A program made the translations under genes and the position numbers. Shown here piece by piece: positions 27,959 to 36,933 of a stretch of DNA of 64,000 nt. Position 1 is the first letter of the stretch; each line of letters starts with the position of its first letter. The notes under the pieces are model-generated. The model made no database searches, was not told where the DNA came from, and saw only the letters and a list, made by a program, of their open reading frames with translations. This stretch comes from an uncultured Anaerovibrio sp. (lineage in GTDB: Bacteria; Bacillota; Negativicutes; Selenomonadales; Selenomonadaceae), in contig CAKPVW010000001.1 of NCBI GenBank assembly GCA_934196075.1, positions 1 through 64,000 of the forward strand, given 5' to 3'.

Positions 27959-29902
27959 TTACTTCACCAACCTTTTCCCTATTTTTCCTTGCTTGTTTTT
28001 TCTTCCTGACTGGCCTCTCGAACCAAATCCAGTCATCTTACCTTGGGAGGCTTTGCCATGGCTCTGTCTAACTGTGGCACTATTGCCTGATATCCCCTTA
28101 TGGGCGCCACCACACTTCTCCGGTCTAATCAGACAGCGAGGACCATAGCCAATTAAGTCCTGTCGACCAGCCTGCTGCAAAGCCTTCTTTACCAATTCAT
28201 AATTGGCTGGCAGCCAAAACTGCATCAGGGCTCTCTGCATAGCCTTGTCCTCCTTGGACTTGGCTGAGTATACCGCCTCTCCCGTAAGAGGGTTGATGCC
28301 TGTATACCACATACAGGTGGAAAGAGTTCCCGGTGTAGGTATAAAATCCTGTACCTGCTCTGGGTGATAGCCCATTTCCTTAATAAACTCTGCCAACTCA
28401 ATGGCATCCTCCAAATGGCAACCTGGATGACTGGACATAAAATATGGTACCAAATATTGCTTCTTACCCAACTTTTGATTCATGCGGGTAAATTTGGCCA
28501 CGAATCGCCTATATACCTTGCTATCGGATTTCCCCATTATTCTGGTAACCCGATCAGAAATATGCTCCGGGGCAATTTTCAGCTGTCCGCTAATATGATG
28601 CTCACATAGCTCCTGCAGAAAATCATCCTTGGCCAACATCAGATAATCAAATCGTATGCCTGAGCGGATAAATACCTTTTTCACCCCTGGCAGATTGCGG
28701 AGCTTGCGCAATAATTGGATATATCCCTGCTGATTGGCAATTAGATTACGACAAACGTCTGGGGAGAGACATTGTTTGCCATGACAAGTCCCTCGTTTAA
28801 GCTGCATATCACAGGATGGGCGATGAAAATTGGCGGTAGGGCCTCCTACATCGTGAATATAGCCCTTGAAATCCGGATCCTTGGTGATACGTATGGCTTC
28901 CCGCATAATGGACTCATCACTACGAGGCTGAATAATCCTGCCCTGATGGGAAATAATAGCGCAGAAATTGCATCCCCCAAAGCAGCCTCGCTGGGCGGTA
29001 ATACTAAATTTAACTTCCTTGATGGCAGGCACTCCGCCAGCCCCATCATACATGGGATGCCAATTTCTTTCATAGGGCAAATCGTAGATTTCGTCCATTT
29101 CCTCTGTGGATAGAGGCAAAGCTGGTGGATTTTGCACAATGCAAAAATCCCCATTCTGCTGAGCTAGCTTCTTCCCCCGAAAGGCATCTTGCTCCAAATA
29201 TTCCACCTTAAAGGCGGCAGCAAAGGCTTTTTTATCCTTTCTTACCTCCTGCCATGATGGCAAAGAAGTAAAATCCCAAATATAATCAAAATTTGGCACC
29301 TTGAAGCAGGTTCCCTGCACATCCTGAATATTCTCAATGGCTACACCTTGATGAAGCTGGGCGGCAATGTCTATCAGCTGTCTTTCTCCCATGCCGTACA
29401 CCAACAAATCCGCATCACATTCAGCCAAAATAGAGGGACGCACCCTATCCTGCCAATAGTCATAATGAGCAAACCTTCTCAGACTGGCCTCGATGCCTCC
29501 AATAATAATAGGAACCTCCCTACCCCAACATTCTCGAAGCTTTTGGGTATAGACCAGCACTGCCCGCTCAGGTCTTTTGCCTGCCCTGCCCCCAGGGGAA
29601 TAGGAATCATCATGCCTCAGCCGCTTGGCTGCGGTATAGCGGTTTAGCTGAGAATCCAAATTTCCGCTGGACACAAGAAAGCCCAGCCTAGGTTTTCCCA
29701 GGCTGGTAAAGTCCTTTGTATGATGCCAATCAGGCTGGGGAATAATCCCTACCCTATAGCCATGTTTTTCCAATAATCGACACAAAATAGCCGGGCCGAA
29801 GCTAGGATGATCCACATAGGCATCCCCAGAAACAAAAATAAAATCCAGCTGTTCCCAGCCCCGCTTTTCCATATCCGACCTTGTTACAGGCAAAAAACTC
29901 AT
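27959..29902 (-). CDS. YgiQ-family radical SAM protein (UPF0313)
   Basis: 647 residues, close to the family's usual length. The N-terminus FIFVSGDAYVDHPSFGPAIL is characteristic. The radical SAM motif is FGGCNFCAI (about residue 315), followed by the GGPTANFHRPSCDMQLKRG stretch and a C-terminal tail rich in basic and glycine residues. The function is unknown. It lies directly upstream of nrdR with no gap and 21 bases after rodZ, so it is probably co-transcribed with both. Confidence 0.9.
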   Translation of the reverse strand: MSFLPVTRSDMEKRGWEQLDFIFVSGDAYVDHPSFGPAILCRLLEKHGYRVGIIPQPDWHHTKDFTSLGKPRLGFLVSSGNLDSQLNRYTAAKRLRHDDSYSPGGRAGKRPERAVLVYTQKLRECWGREVPIIIGGIEASLRRFAHYDYWQDRVRPSILAECDADLLVYGMGERQLIDIAAQLHQGVAIENIQDVQGTCFKVPNFDYIWDFTSLPSWQEVRKDKKAFAAAFKVEYLEQDAFRGKKLAQQNGDFCIVQNPPALPLSTEEMDEIYDLPYERNWHPMYDGAGGVPAIKEVKFSITAQRGCFGGCNFCAIISHQGRIIQPRSDESIMREAIRITKDPDFKGYIHDVGGPTANFHRPSCDMQLKRGTCHGKQCLSPDVCRNLIANQQGYIQLLRKLRNLPGVKKVFIRSGIRFDYLMLAKDDFLQELCEHHISGQLKIAPEHISDRVTRIMGKSDSKVYRRFVAKFTRMNQKLGKKQYLVPYFMSSHPGCHLEDAIELAEFIKEMGYHPEQVQDFIPTPGTLSTCMWYTGINPLTGEAVYSAKSKEDKAMQRALMQFWLPANYELVKKALQQAGRQDLIGYGPRCLIRPEKCGGAHKGISGNSATVRQSHGKASQGKMTGFGSRGQSGRKNKQGKIGKRLVK

Positions 29903-29923
29903 AAAACCTTCCTGCTTCCTATC

Positions 29924-30991
29924 TTAGCCCTGAGGTGTTGCTGGTACAGCCTCAGCTGCTGACTGAGCCTCTGGGGCTGGTGCTGTCGGGGTAGGCTCCG
30001 CTGCCGGTGCTGGCTCTGCTGGTGCAGTTTCCTGCACAGCTGGTACCTGAGGCTGTGGCTCTGGTTCCGGAGCTGCATAATTGCTATGCCGAACAGAGCT
30101 TTCTCCGCTAGAGGACTGTACATTCTCCTGCTGAGCAACAGACTCTGCAGCCTTGACATCCTCATCCTTCTTGAAGCTGCGCTCTGCCACCTGACCAAGC
30201 TGGCCCAAAGTACCTACATCCTTGCCATTAAAGGTAATCTGAATACCACCGGCATTGCCAGCCACGATATCCACACTTTCCTTGCCCTGCCAGGACATTT
30301 CCTTCCCCTTTTCCACTGTTCCCTCAAAGGAGGTTTGGCCATCAATCTTAACGGAAATCCAGCAATTCTCCAAGGCCTTGGCCTTAATCTCTACACCATC
30401 ATATTTCTTCTCAACTGGTGCTGGCTTAGTAGTTTCCACCTTGACAGTCTCCTGCTTAGGGGCATTTTCTGTACCATCATCCATAAAGGCAATATAGACA
30501 CCGCCTAGGAATACAAACATGATGCCCAATAAAATCATAAACTTTTTGGAACCACTTTTTTCCTCCTGGGCCAAGCTATTGCGATAGGCATCTCCAGCAG
30601 CAAAAAGATTGGTCTTAGGCTGAGCTGGTGCTGAATTGGATGCCTGATTTCTGCTTTCCTGTACAGGGCTTGCTTCCTTGGCTTTATTACGACCAAAAAG
30701 ATTACGGCCGGAGGATTTTGGTTCTGGCTTCTGTGGCTGATCCACAGGCTGAACAACCTTATTGATATTTCTTTCCTCATCGTATTTTTCCAGCAGAGCG
30801 TCCCCATCTATCTGCAAAAAACGAGAATAATTTCTGATAAAGCCCTTGGCATATACATCCCCAGGCAGGGCATCATAATCTCCCTTTTCTATAGCCTGCA
30901 AATATGTATCACGAATACTAGTTTCTCTAGCTATGTCTTCAATGGTTAATCCCTGTTTCTCACGTTCTCCGCGCAGAATATCTCCAACCAT
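29924..30991 (-). CDS. rodZ: RodZ-like helix-turn-helix membrane protein
   Basis: 355 residues. A cytoplasmic HTH domain (about 1-70: LRGEREKQGLTIEDIARETS, YAKGFIRNYSRFLQID), a basic linker, one membrane segment at about 152-171 (KFMILLGIMFVFLGGVYIAF), an extracytoplasmic DUF4115 domain (about 195-270) and a Pro/Ala/Glu-rich tail of 65 residues. RodZ links MreB to the elongation machinery in rods. GAGGAGGA precedes the ATG, and a promoter is at 31040-31067. Confidence 0.88.
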   Translation of the reverse strand: MVGDILRGEREKQGLTIEDIARETSIRDTYLQAIEKGDYDALPGDVYAKGFIRNYSRFLQIDGDALLEKYDEERNINKVVQPVDQPQKPEPKSSGRNLFGRNKAKEASPVQESRNQASNSAPAQPKTNLFAAGDAYRNSLAQEEKSGSKKFMILLGIMFVFLGGVYIAFMDDGTENAPKQETVKVETTKPAPVEKKYDGVEIKAKALENCWISVKIDGQTSFEGTVEKGKEMSWQGKESVDIVAGNAGGIQITFNGKDVGTLGQLGQVAERSFKKDEDVKAAESVAQQENVQSSSGESSVRHSNYAAPEPEPQPQVPAVQETAPAEPAPAAEPTPTAPAPEAQSAAEAVPATPQG

Positions 30992-31039
30992 GTTCCGTCC
31001 TCCTCTAATATACTTTGGTGTATTTAACTATGCTTTATT

Positions 31040-31067
31040 ATTATAACATGGATTTGTTCCAGTACAA
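31040..31067 (-). promoter_or_regulatory. Promoter of rodZ
   Basis: Minus-strand TTGTAC (31062-31067), 16-base spacer, TATAAT (31040-31045), about 45 bases upstream of the ATG. Confidence 0.55.
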
Positions 31068-31082
31068 TAGCCCATAGTGGGT

Positions 31083-31505
31083 CTATTTGCCCGATTTTTC
31101 CTGTATTTCCTCTAGAGTTATGGAATTAAGCACCTCGTTGATTCTGGCACCAATCTTATCCCAAACACCACGCCGGCTGCAGCTGGCAGCTTTTTCACAA
31201 ACATAAGGTACATCGCCATCCATCTGCATACAATCTGCAAAAGCAATAGGCCCCTCCATGGCAAAAATAATCTCACCAATGGTAATCTCTTTAGGCTCCT
31301 TGGCCAAAATATAGCCTCCCTGAGCTCCGCGGATGCTTTGAACAAAGCCAGCCTTCTTCAAGGTGCCCATTAATTGCTCCAAATAATTTTCTGAAATTCC
31401 CTGACGTTCAGCTATAGATTTCAATGCTACCGGACCAGTACCATATTCATTGGCCAGATCCTGCAATGCCAAAACGCCATAACGCCCACGCTGGGACAGC
31501 TTCAT
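31083..31505 (-). CDS. Rrf2-family transcriptional regulator
   Basis: 140 residues. N-terminal winged helix typical of Rrf2 (MKLSQRGRYGVLALQDLA, GISENYLEQLMGTLKKAGFVQSIRGAQGGY). Three cysteines follow in the region where IscR-type proteins bind an iron-sulfur cluster: ADCMQ..., YVCEK and ASCSRR (about residues 92, 103 and 109). This suggests a cluster-sensing regulator (IscR-like), but the spacing differs from E. coli IscR, and CymR-like sulfur regulation is also possible. It lies 18 bases after the kinase-fusion gene; no isc/suf genes are nearby. Confidence 0.85.
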   Translation of the reverse strand: MKLSQRGRYGVLALQDLANEYGTGPVALKSIAERQGISENYLEQLMGTLKKAGFVQSIRGAQGGYILAKEPKEITIGEIIFAMEGPIAFADCMQMDGDVPYVCEKAASCSRRGVWDKIGARINEVLNSITLEEIQEKSGK

Positions 31506-31523
31506 ACCTTCTGCCTCCCTTTA

Positions 31524-32861
31524 TCAAAACTGCATCATTCTAAATTCCTTAATCAGCTGAATCAAAATAGCCGCAGATCTATCCACACCATATCGATTGG
31601 ATTTAATGGTAATATCGTAATTCATACCATTGCCCCACTCCATATCAGAAAATTCCTGACAATGATTGCGTCTCTCATAAGCAAAATCACGAATTTTTTC
31701 CATGGCCTCCTCAGCAGAAATATTATCCTTGCGCATTACCCGCTGAATTCTTTCCTGCTCATCAGCAGTAATAAAAATATGAAGTGAATTACGGTGATTC
31801 TGCAAAACGTAATTGGCCAAGCGTCCTACAATCACACAGGAATCCTTGGCAGCAATTTCCTGAATAACCTTGGCCTCCAGCTTGAAAATCTGCTCCTGCA
31901 CAGGCCGTTGATTGCCAGGCAGAGCACCAGTATACCAATCAAACAATCTATATAAGGCAGTGCTGGAAATCTTCTCCTCATGCTCCTTGAGATATTCCTC
32001 GGCAAAATCACTGCGCTCCGCTGCCATCTTGATAATCTCAGTATCATAATAGGGCAGCCCCAGTTCGTGGGCAATTCTTCTGGCAATGGTTCTGCCACCG
32101 CTTCCATATTCATGGGAAACCGTCAGAACAAAATGATGCTCAGAAACCTTGGGCAATTCCTGCTTTTCCCGTTCCTTTTGAATCAAATTCTCTGGCAAAA
32201 GCAGATATGTCAACCCCTTTAAATAGGTACTAAAGAATTTGATTTCGGAACCGCAAAAAAAGGCAGCAATCAAGGTACCCTCTCTAACGGCTGCCAACTC
32301 GCCTATAAATATCAGGCACAAAGCAGCTGACATAAGAGTCATGCCCAAATCTGAAACAACCTTCACAGAAGTATACGGTTTGCCCAAGCGCTCAGCTACT
32401 ACCTGTAGCAGTGCATCCATAGGCAGCAGAGTAACTCTGGCAATAATTCCCAGATAAATACCAAAGGCCATAATAGTGCAGCCCGCAAACAGCATGGCTA
32501 CCTTGCCAATATAGCCAGTCAAAACCAAGGGTGCCAAACACTCTAAGGATAAATCAATAAAATAACCAAATACAACTGTCATACCTGCCTGAAGCAGCAG
32601 CAATTTCTTGGGAATCTCCCGCTTCAATACCGGCTGCATAACAATCATAAACAAATTCAGCATGGCTGTCCAGCCGCCTACTGTAATATTGGAAAAAAGC
32701 AACGAGAAAGTATATGGCAGTGAAGATATTGGCGAAACACCCAATGCGGATTTTATCATGCAGGCTACGCCAAATCCCATAAAAACCAGGCAAAGAGAAA
32801 ACACCAGAAATCTTCTGGCCATCTCCGAAGGAGACTGCTTCATCTCTTTCAACAAGTCCAT
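31524..32861 (-). CDS. YczE/YitT-like membrane protein fused to cytidylate-kinase-like domain
   Basis: About 445 residues. The first 230 form five or six membrane segments and resemble the YczE/DUF6198 family (GFGVACMIKSALGVSPISSLPY). The last 200 are a cytoplasmic cytidylate-kinase-like domain: TVSHEYGSGGRTIARRIAHE, then LPYYDTEIIKMAAERS and VIVGRLANYVL. The P-loop is of the GSGGRxIA type usual for this subfamily, not GKS/T. The start is uncertain: ATG 32861 and nearby TTG codons share one GAGGTG site. It lies directly behind a terminator of pnp. The fused function is unknown; a role in signalling or transport coupled to a kinase is speculation. Confidence 0.78.
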   Translation of the reverse strand: MDLLKEMKQSPSEMARRFLVFSLCLVFMGFGVACMIKSALGVSPISSLPYTFSLLFSNITVGGWTAMLNLFMIVMQPVLKREIPKKLLLLQAGMTVVFGYFIDLSLECLAPLVLTGYIGKVAMLFAGCTIMAFGIYLGIIARVTLLPMDALLQVVAERLGKPYTSVKVVSDLGMTLMSAALCLIFIGELAAVREGTLIAAFFCGSEIKFFSTYLKGLTYLLLPENLIQKEREKQELPKVSEHHFVLTVSHEYGSGGRTIARRIAHELGLPYYDTEIIKMAAERSDFAEEYLKEHEEKISSTALYRLFDWYTGALPGNQRPVQEQIFKLEAKVIQEIAAKDSCVIVGRLANYVLQNHRNSLHIFITADEQERIQRVMRKDNISAEEAMEKIRDFAYERRNHCQEFSDMEWGNGMNYDITIKSNRYGVDRSAAILIQLIKEFRMMQF

Positions 32862-32867
32862 CACCTC

Positions 32868-32919
32868 ATAAAATAATAAAGGGCTCGCAAACCGACCTTT
32901 AACAGCCACCTGCGAGCCC
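32868..32919 (-). terminator. Terminator between pnp and the membrane-kinase fusion
   Basis: Minus-strand stem GGGCTCGCA / TGCGAGCCC with a 21-base loop, followed by TTTATTATTTT. It lies only a few bases before the ribosome binding site of the next gene, so it could also attenuate that gene. Confidence 0.65.
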
Positions 32920-32953
32920 CGGAAATACTATTTGAAATCCTGTAAATTAATCG

Positions 32954-33004
32954 GCACAACACCCAGCCATCTTATAGATGGGGTGCATCGTACACCTCGT
33001 TATA
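32954..33004 (-). repeat. Short intergenic repeat, copy 3 (covers the pnp stop)
   Basis: Shares with copy 4 the outer plus-strand blocks GCACAACA and CACCTCGTTATA, with a hairpin (CCATC-TTATA-GATGG) and GCATCGTACA between. Read on the minus strand, the element supplies the TAA stop codon of pnp. Confidence 0.55.
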
Positions 33005-35069
33005 ACAGAACTTTATGAGACAGATTTACGCGGCCCTTCTGGTCGATTTCAACAACCTTAACTTCCAGCTCGTCGCCTTCCTTAACATAGTCCTCTACCT
33101 TTTCCACACGCTTCTTGTCCAGCTGGGAAATATGGCAAAGTCCTTCATGGCCTGGGAAAAGCTCTACAAAGGCACCAAATGCCATCAAACGGGTAACCTT
33201 ACCCTTGTAGACCTGGCCAACCTCTACCTCCCGTACAATATCCTCAATAGCTGCTACAGCTGCAGCAGAGGCATCCACGCTGGTAGCGGCAATGCGTACA
33301 GTACCATCATCGTCAATATCAATCTGTACACCGCACTCATCAATAATCTTCTTGATCATCTTGCCGCCTGGCCCAATAACCTCGCGAATCTTATCTGGCT
33401 TGATATGCATGGTAGTAACTCGAGGTGCATATTTGCTCAATTCCTCATTTGGCTGAGCAATGCACTCCAGCATCTTGCCAAGAATAAAGGCACGTCCCCG
33501 CTTGGCCTGTGCCAAAGCAGAAGCCAGAATCTCACGGGAAATACCCTTGATTTTGATATCCATCTGAATAGCGGTAACACCCTCAGTAGTACCAGCTACC
33601 TTGAAGTCCATATCCCCTAGAGCATCCTCCATGCCCTGAATATCAGTCAGAATGGTATAATCGTCTCCATCCTTTACCAAGCCCATAGCCACGCCAGAAA
33701 CAGGACGCTTAATAGGCACACCGGCATGCATCAGAGAAAGGGTGCTGCCGCAAACAGAACCCATAGAGCTGGAACCGTTGGATTCCAAAACCTCAGAAAC
33801 CATGCGAATGGTATATGGGAATTCCTCAGTAGACGGAATAACAGGCACCAAAGCACGCTCTGCCAAAGCACCATGACCAATTTCACGACGGCCTGGACCA
33901 CGAACAGGACGAGCCTCGCCTACAGAGTAACCAGGGAAATTGTACTGATGGATATAATGCTTGCTGGTTTCTACACCCAGTCCATCAATTACCTGCTCAT
34001 CCCCCAAAGAACCCAAAGTAGTAATAGTCAAAATCTGAGTCTGACCACGGGTGAAAAGACCAGAACCGTGAGTACGAGGCAAAATACCTACCTCACAGCT
34101 AATAGGACGAACCTCTTCCACCTCACGACCGTCAGGACGAATCTTCTCCTTGGTAATCATGCGGCGAACGATTTCCTTCACAATCTTGTGGAGCATATAA
34201 GGAATTTCCTTAACGGCATCTGGATAAATCTCCAGAAAATGCTCCAGAGCCTCAGCCTTAACAGCAGCAATATGCTCGTCACGATCCAGCTTATCTGGGT
34301 TGCGTACAGCAGCATCCAGCTTGTCAGTAGCATAGGCGCGGATGGCCTGTTCCATTTCCTCAGGCACAGCAAAAAGCTTAACCTCTCTCTTAGCCTTGCC
34401 TACAGCCTTCTGCATCTCATCCTGGAAAGCAACAATTTTCTTGATTTCCTCATGACCAAAGAGAATAGCTTCCAGAATAACCTCCTCAGGCAGTTCCTCA
34501 GCGCCAGCCTCAACCATCATAACTGCATCACGAGAGCCAGCAATAGTCAGATTCAAGTCAGACTTCTCACGCTGCTCAACAGTAGGATTAATAATAAATT
34601 CGCCATCAATACGGCCTACACGAACACCAGCAATAGGGCCCATGAAAGGAATATCAGAAATAGTCAGGGCACAGGATGCACCAATCATAGCTGCAATCTC
34701 AGGAGCATTATCATGCTCTACAGACAATACAGTAGCTACAATCTGCACATCATTTCTATATCCCTCTGGGAACAGAGGACGAATAGGGCGGTCAATCAGA
34801 CGGCTGCACAGAATAGCAGACTCACCAGGACGACCCTCTCTCTTTATAAAACCGCCAGGAATCTTGCCTACAGCGTACATTTTCTCCTCATAATCAACGG
34901 TCAATGGGAAGAAATCAACGCCCTCACGAGGCTCCTCAGAAGCGGTAGCAGTAACCAATACAACGGTTTCACCGTAACGAACCAAAGCCGCACCATTTGC
35001 CTGCTTTGCCATCTTGCCAGTCTCAACGGTAAATGTTCTGCCGCCAAGCTGCATTTCAAAACTCTGCAT
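33000..35069 (-). CDS. pnp: Polynucleotide phosphorylase
   Basis: 3'-5' phosphorolytic exoribonuclease of RNA turnover. 689 residues from ATG 35069 with AGGAGG upstream. Order: RNase PH-like domain 1, helical domain, RNase PH-like domain 2 ([53 protein letters not shown]), KH domain ([15 protein letters not shown]) and S1 domain ([21 protein letters not shown]). An extended -10 (TGTTATACT, about 35113-35121) may drive it independently of rpsO. Its stop codon is part of repeat copy 3. Confidence 0.97.
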   Translation of the reverse strand: MQSFEMQLGGRTFTVETGKMAKQANGAALVRYGETVVLVTATASEEPREGVDFFPLTVDYEEKMYAVGKIPGGFIKREGRPGESAILCSRLIDRPIRPLFPEGYRNDVQIVATVLSVEHDNAPEIAAMIGASCALTISDIPFMGPIAGVRVGRIDGEFIINPTVEQREKSDLNLTIAGSRDAVMMVEAGAEELPEEVILEAILFGHEEIKKIVAFQDEMQKAVGKAKREVKLFAVPEEMEQAIRAYATDKLDAAVRNPDKLDRDEHIAAVKAEALEHFLEIYPDAVKEIPYMLHKIVKEIVRRMITKEKIRPDGREVEEVRPISCEVGILPRTHGSGLFTRGQTQILTITTLGSLGDEQVIDGLGVETSKHYIHQYNFPGYSVGEARPVRGPGRREIGHGALAERALVPVIPSTEEFPYTIRMVSEVLESNGSSSMGSVCGSTLSLMHAGVPIKRPVSGVAMGLVKDGDDYTILTDIQGMEDALGDMDFKVAGTTEGVTAIQMDIKIKGISREILASALAQAKRGRAFILGKMLECIAQPNEELSKYAPRVTTMHIKPDKIREVIGPGGKMIKKIIDECGVQIDIDDDGTVRIAATSVDASAAAVAAIEDIVREVEVGQVYKGKVTRLMAFGAFVELFPGHEGLCHISQLDKKRVEKVEDYVKEGDELEVKVVEIDQKGRVNLSHKVLL

Positions 35070-35153
35070 CAAGTTTTTCCTCCTAATTATCAATCTTTTT
35101 ACATACTAAGTTAGTATAACACATATTTAAATAAAAATCCTAATATTTTTTGC

Positions 35154-35184
35154 AAAAATAAAAACCCCCCACCGCAGTGAGGGA
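35154..35184 (-). terminator. Terminator after rpsO
   Basis: Minus-strand stem CCCTCAC / GTGGGGG followed by TTTTTATTTTT, 14 bases past the rpsO stop. Confidence 0.75.
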
Positions 35185-35198
35185 TTCTCAAATCAATT

Positions 35199-35465
35199 TT
35201 ACTTGCGCAGACCCAGCTTGGCAACGATTGCACGATAGCGCTCGATGTCAACCTTGTTCAGATAAGCCAACAGACGACGACGATGACCAACCATCTTCAG
35301 CAGACCACGGCGGGAATGATGATCCTTCTTGTGCTCCTTCAGATGCTCGGTGAGATAAACGATACGAGCAGTGAGAACTGCAATCTGTACCTCTGGGGAA
35401 CCAGTGTCACCCTCATGTACGGCGTACTTCTGAATAATTTCCTGCTTTGCTTCCTGAGTCAACAT
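35199..35465 (-). CDS. rpsO: 30S ribosomal protein S15
   Basis: Primary 16S-binding protein of the small subunit. 88 residues, with [42 protein letters not shown] and the C-terminal [18 protein letters not shown] precedes the ATG. A strong promoter and a leader of about 105 bases lie upstream, and a terminator lies between it and pnp. Confidence 0.98.
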   Translation of the reverse strand: MLTQEAKQEIIQKYAVHEGDTGSPEVQIAVLTARIVYLTEHLKEHKKDHHSRRGLLKMVGHRRRLLAYLNKVDIERYRAIVAKLGLRK

Positions 35466-35572
35466 AATATATTCCTCCTAATTAATCATTTCCCCAAGCC
35501 GGGACCAGCGTCGGAGTGTCACTCATCTAGGCAAGAGGCATGTGTCCACATTTTAAAATTCTTTGACACACT
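35466..35572 (-). promoter_or_regulatory. rpsO leader, possible S15 autoregulatory site
   Basis: Untranslated leader between the promoter and the rpsO ATG. It contains the short palindrome GAGTGACACTC and complementary GGAC/GTCC segments. S15 represses its own mRNA in several bacteria by binding such leaders; the assignment here rests on position only. Confidence 0.35.
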
Positions 35573-35578
35573 TCGAGC

Positions 35579-35607
35579 ATTATATCACACATTTTCTGTG
35601 CTGTAAA
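35579..35607 (-). promoter_or_regulatory. Promoter of rpsO
   Basis: Minus-strand TTTACA (35602-35607), 17-base spacer, TATAAT (35579-35584). Confidence 0.7.
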
Positions 35608-35620
35608 TCCCCTGCTAGAT

Positions 35621-36556
35621 TTAATTCTGATTTTCCAGCAATTTGCGAGCATTAACCTCGTCTATACGCAGCTGCTTAACCAATGCTTCGATACCGCTGA
35701 ATTTCCTTTGCTCCCTTAGCTTGGCAACAAATTGTACTGTAATAGGCATATCATAAATATCCTGAGCAAAATCTAGAATATTTACCTCCAAACGGCGATT
35801 GCAGCCTTCAAAGGTTGGATTATCCCCAATATTAGCAATGCCATTGTATCTTTTGCCAGCCAACAAAATCTGTACTGCATAGGCGCCATTAGGCAGCATC
35901 GCCCTATGAGATCCAATGGCCAGATTTGCAGTTGGGAACCCCAGCTTCCGACCACGATGGTCACCGTGAATAACTCGCCCACCAAAGCTAAAATACCTGC
36001 CAAGGTACTCATTGGTCTTGGCCAAATCGCCAGCCTCCAGCAGCCCACGAATTCTCGTACTGCTAACCATACGTCCATCCAGTTGTACCGCCTGACCAAT
36101 CTCGGCCTGAAAACCATATTCCTCTCCCATGCGCATCAGCATACGAGGATTGCCCTTGGCCTTGGCACCAAAGGAAAAATTAGGCCCAGTTACTAGATAA
36201 CGGGGATTGAGACTGCAACACAACTCCTCCAGAAATTCTTCAGGACTCTGACGACACAGCTTCTCATTGAAGGCCACGTTTACCAATACCTGTACTCCCA
36301 TGCCTTGCAAAATATCTGCCTTGGAAATATTGTCTCCTATCTGCATTGGCACCTTGTCAGGAGCTATTTGCTCCAGTGGGTGATTACTAAAGGTATATAC
36401 CACACTGGTTAGCTTGTGTGCCTTGGCCAGTGCTATGGCCCGCTGGATAATGCTTTGATGTCCCACATGAACTCCGTCAAAGGTGCCCAGGGCTACAGCT
36501 GTCCCCCTATCCCCCAATATTTGTTTTGCTTCACTTAATTTATTGCATATAAGCAT
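35621..36556 (-). CDS. ribF: Bifunctional riboflavin kinase / FAD synthetase
   Basis: Makes FMN and then FAD from riboflavin. 311 residues from ATG 36556, with AGGTGATG upstream. The N-terminal adenylyltransferase domain has VALGTFDGVHVGHQSII (nucleotidyltransferase HxGH) and YLVTGPNFSFGAKAKG, plus VSSTRIRGLLEAGDL. The C-terminal kinase domain has GKLGFPTANL-like HRGRKLGFPTANLAIG and IANIGDNPTF. Its own promoter is at 36591-36619. Confidence 0.95.
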   Translation of the reverse strand: MLICNKLSEAKQILGDRGTAVALGTFDGVHVGHQSIIQRAIALAKAHKLTSVVYTFSNHPLEQIAPDKVPMQIGDNISKADILQGMGVQVLVNVAFNEKLCRQSPEEFLEELCCSLNPRYLVTGPNFSFGAKAKGNPRMLMRMGEEYGFQAEIGQAVQLDGRMVSSTRIRGLLEAGDLAKTNEYLGRYFSFGGRVIHGDHRGRKLGFPTANLAIGSHRAMLPNGAYAVQILLAGKRYNGIANIGDNPTFEGCNRRLEVNILDFAQDIYDMPITVQFVAKLREQRKFSGIEALVKQLRIDEVNARKLLENQN

Positions 36557-36590
36557 TTCATCACCTAACAATCATTTATTACTGGCATTT

Positions 36591-36619
36591 ATTATAACTC
36601 CTAATCTGGGCAAAGTAAA
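36591..36619 (-). promoter_or_regulatory. Promoter of ribF
   Basis: Minus-strand TTTACT (36614-36619), 17-base spacer, TATAAT (36591-36596). Confidence 0.6.
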
Positions 36620-36695
36620 TGCCATAGACCTTACTTATCTAAACAAAATTTCAGCCAATCTAACATTTTTTCATTTTCTTTTCAGATAGTCCTGT

Positions 36696-36813
36696 TATAT
36701 TATAGACAATCCCTTTGATGTACAAGATATGTACTTTATGTACTATCCCATATACATCATTTTCTCCATCCCATTGGCGGTATCAGATCTTGATACCGCC
36801 ATCTTTTTTATCC
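36696..36813 (+). ncRNA. Candidate small RNA with intrinsic terminator
   Basis: Between the divergent ribF and ZnuA-like genes. An extended -10 (TGTTATATT, 36693-36701) is followed by about 70 bases with a TGATGTA / TACATCA inverted repeat and three GTAC tetramers, and then a perfect 11-base terminator stem with six T. No coding region upstream on the plus strand would need this terminator. It could instead be a short aborted leader. Confidence 0.4.
36775..36813 (+). terminator. Orphan intrinsic terminator
   Basis: Perfect stem TGGCGGTATCA / TGATACCGCCA (36775-36785, 36791-36801), then TCTTTTTTA. There is no T-run on the minus strand, so it acts on plus-strand transcripts. Confidence 0.8.
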
Positions 36814-36871
36814 AAAAATAATTTGTGAGTTATGAAATAGATGAAAACAGTTATCAATCTGTTGTTGTCCC

Positions 36872-36899
36872 TTGACAAAAATGATATGATGTATATGCA
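36872..36899 (+). promoter_or_regulatory. Promoter of the ZnuA-like gene
   Basis: TTGACA (36872-36877) with -10 candidates TATATG or TATGCA (36892-36899), about 35 bases before the ATG. I saw no clear Zur or MntR operator. Confidence 0.5.
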
Positions 36900-36933
36900 A
36901 TTTCACTTTAGTTTTTGATTAAGGAGCAAGCAT

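Noticed and set aside
33726..35114. 462-residue plus-strand reading frame rich in Asn, Thr and Arg
   Set aside because: Antisense shadow of pnp; long only because the opposite codons rarely give stops.
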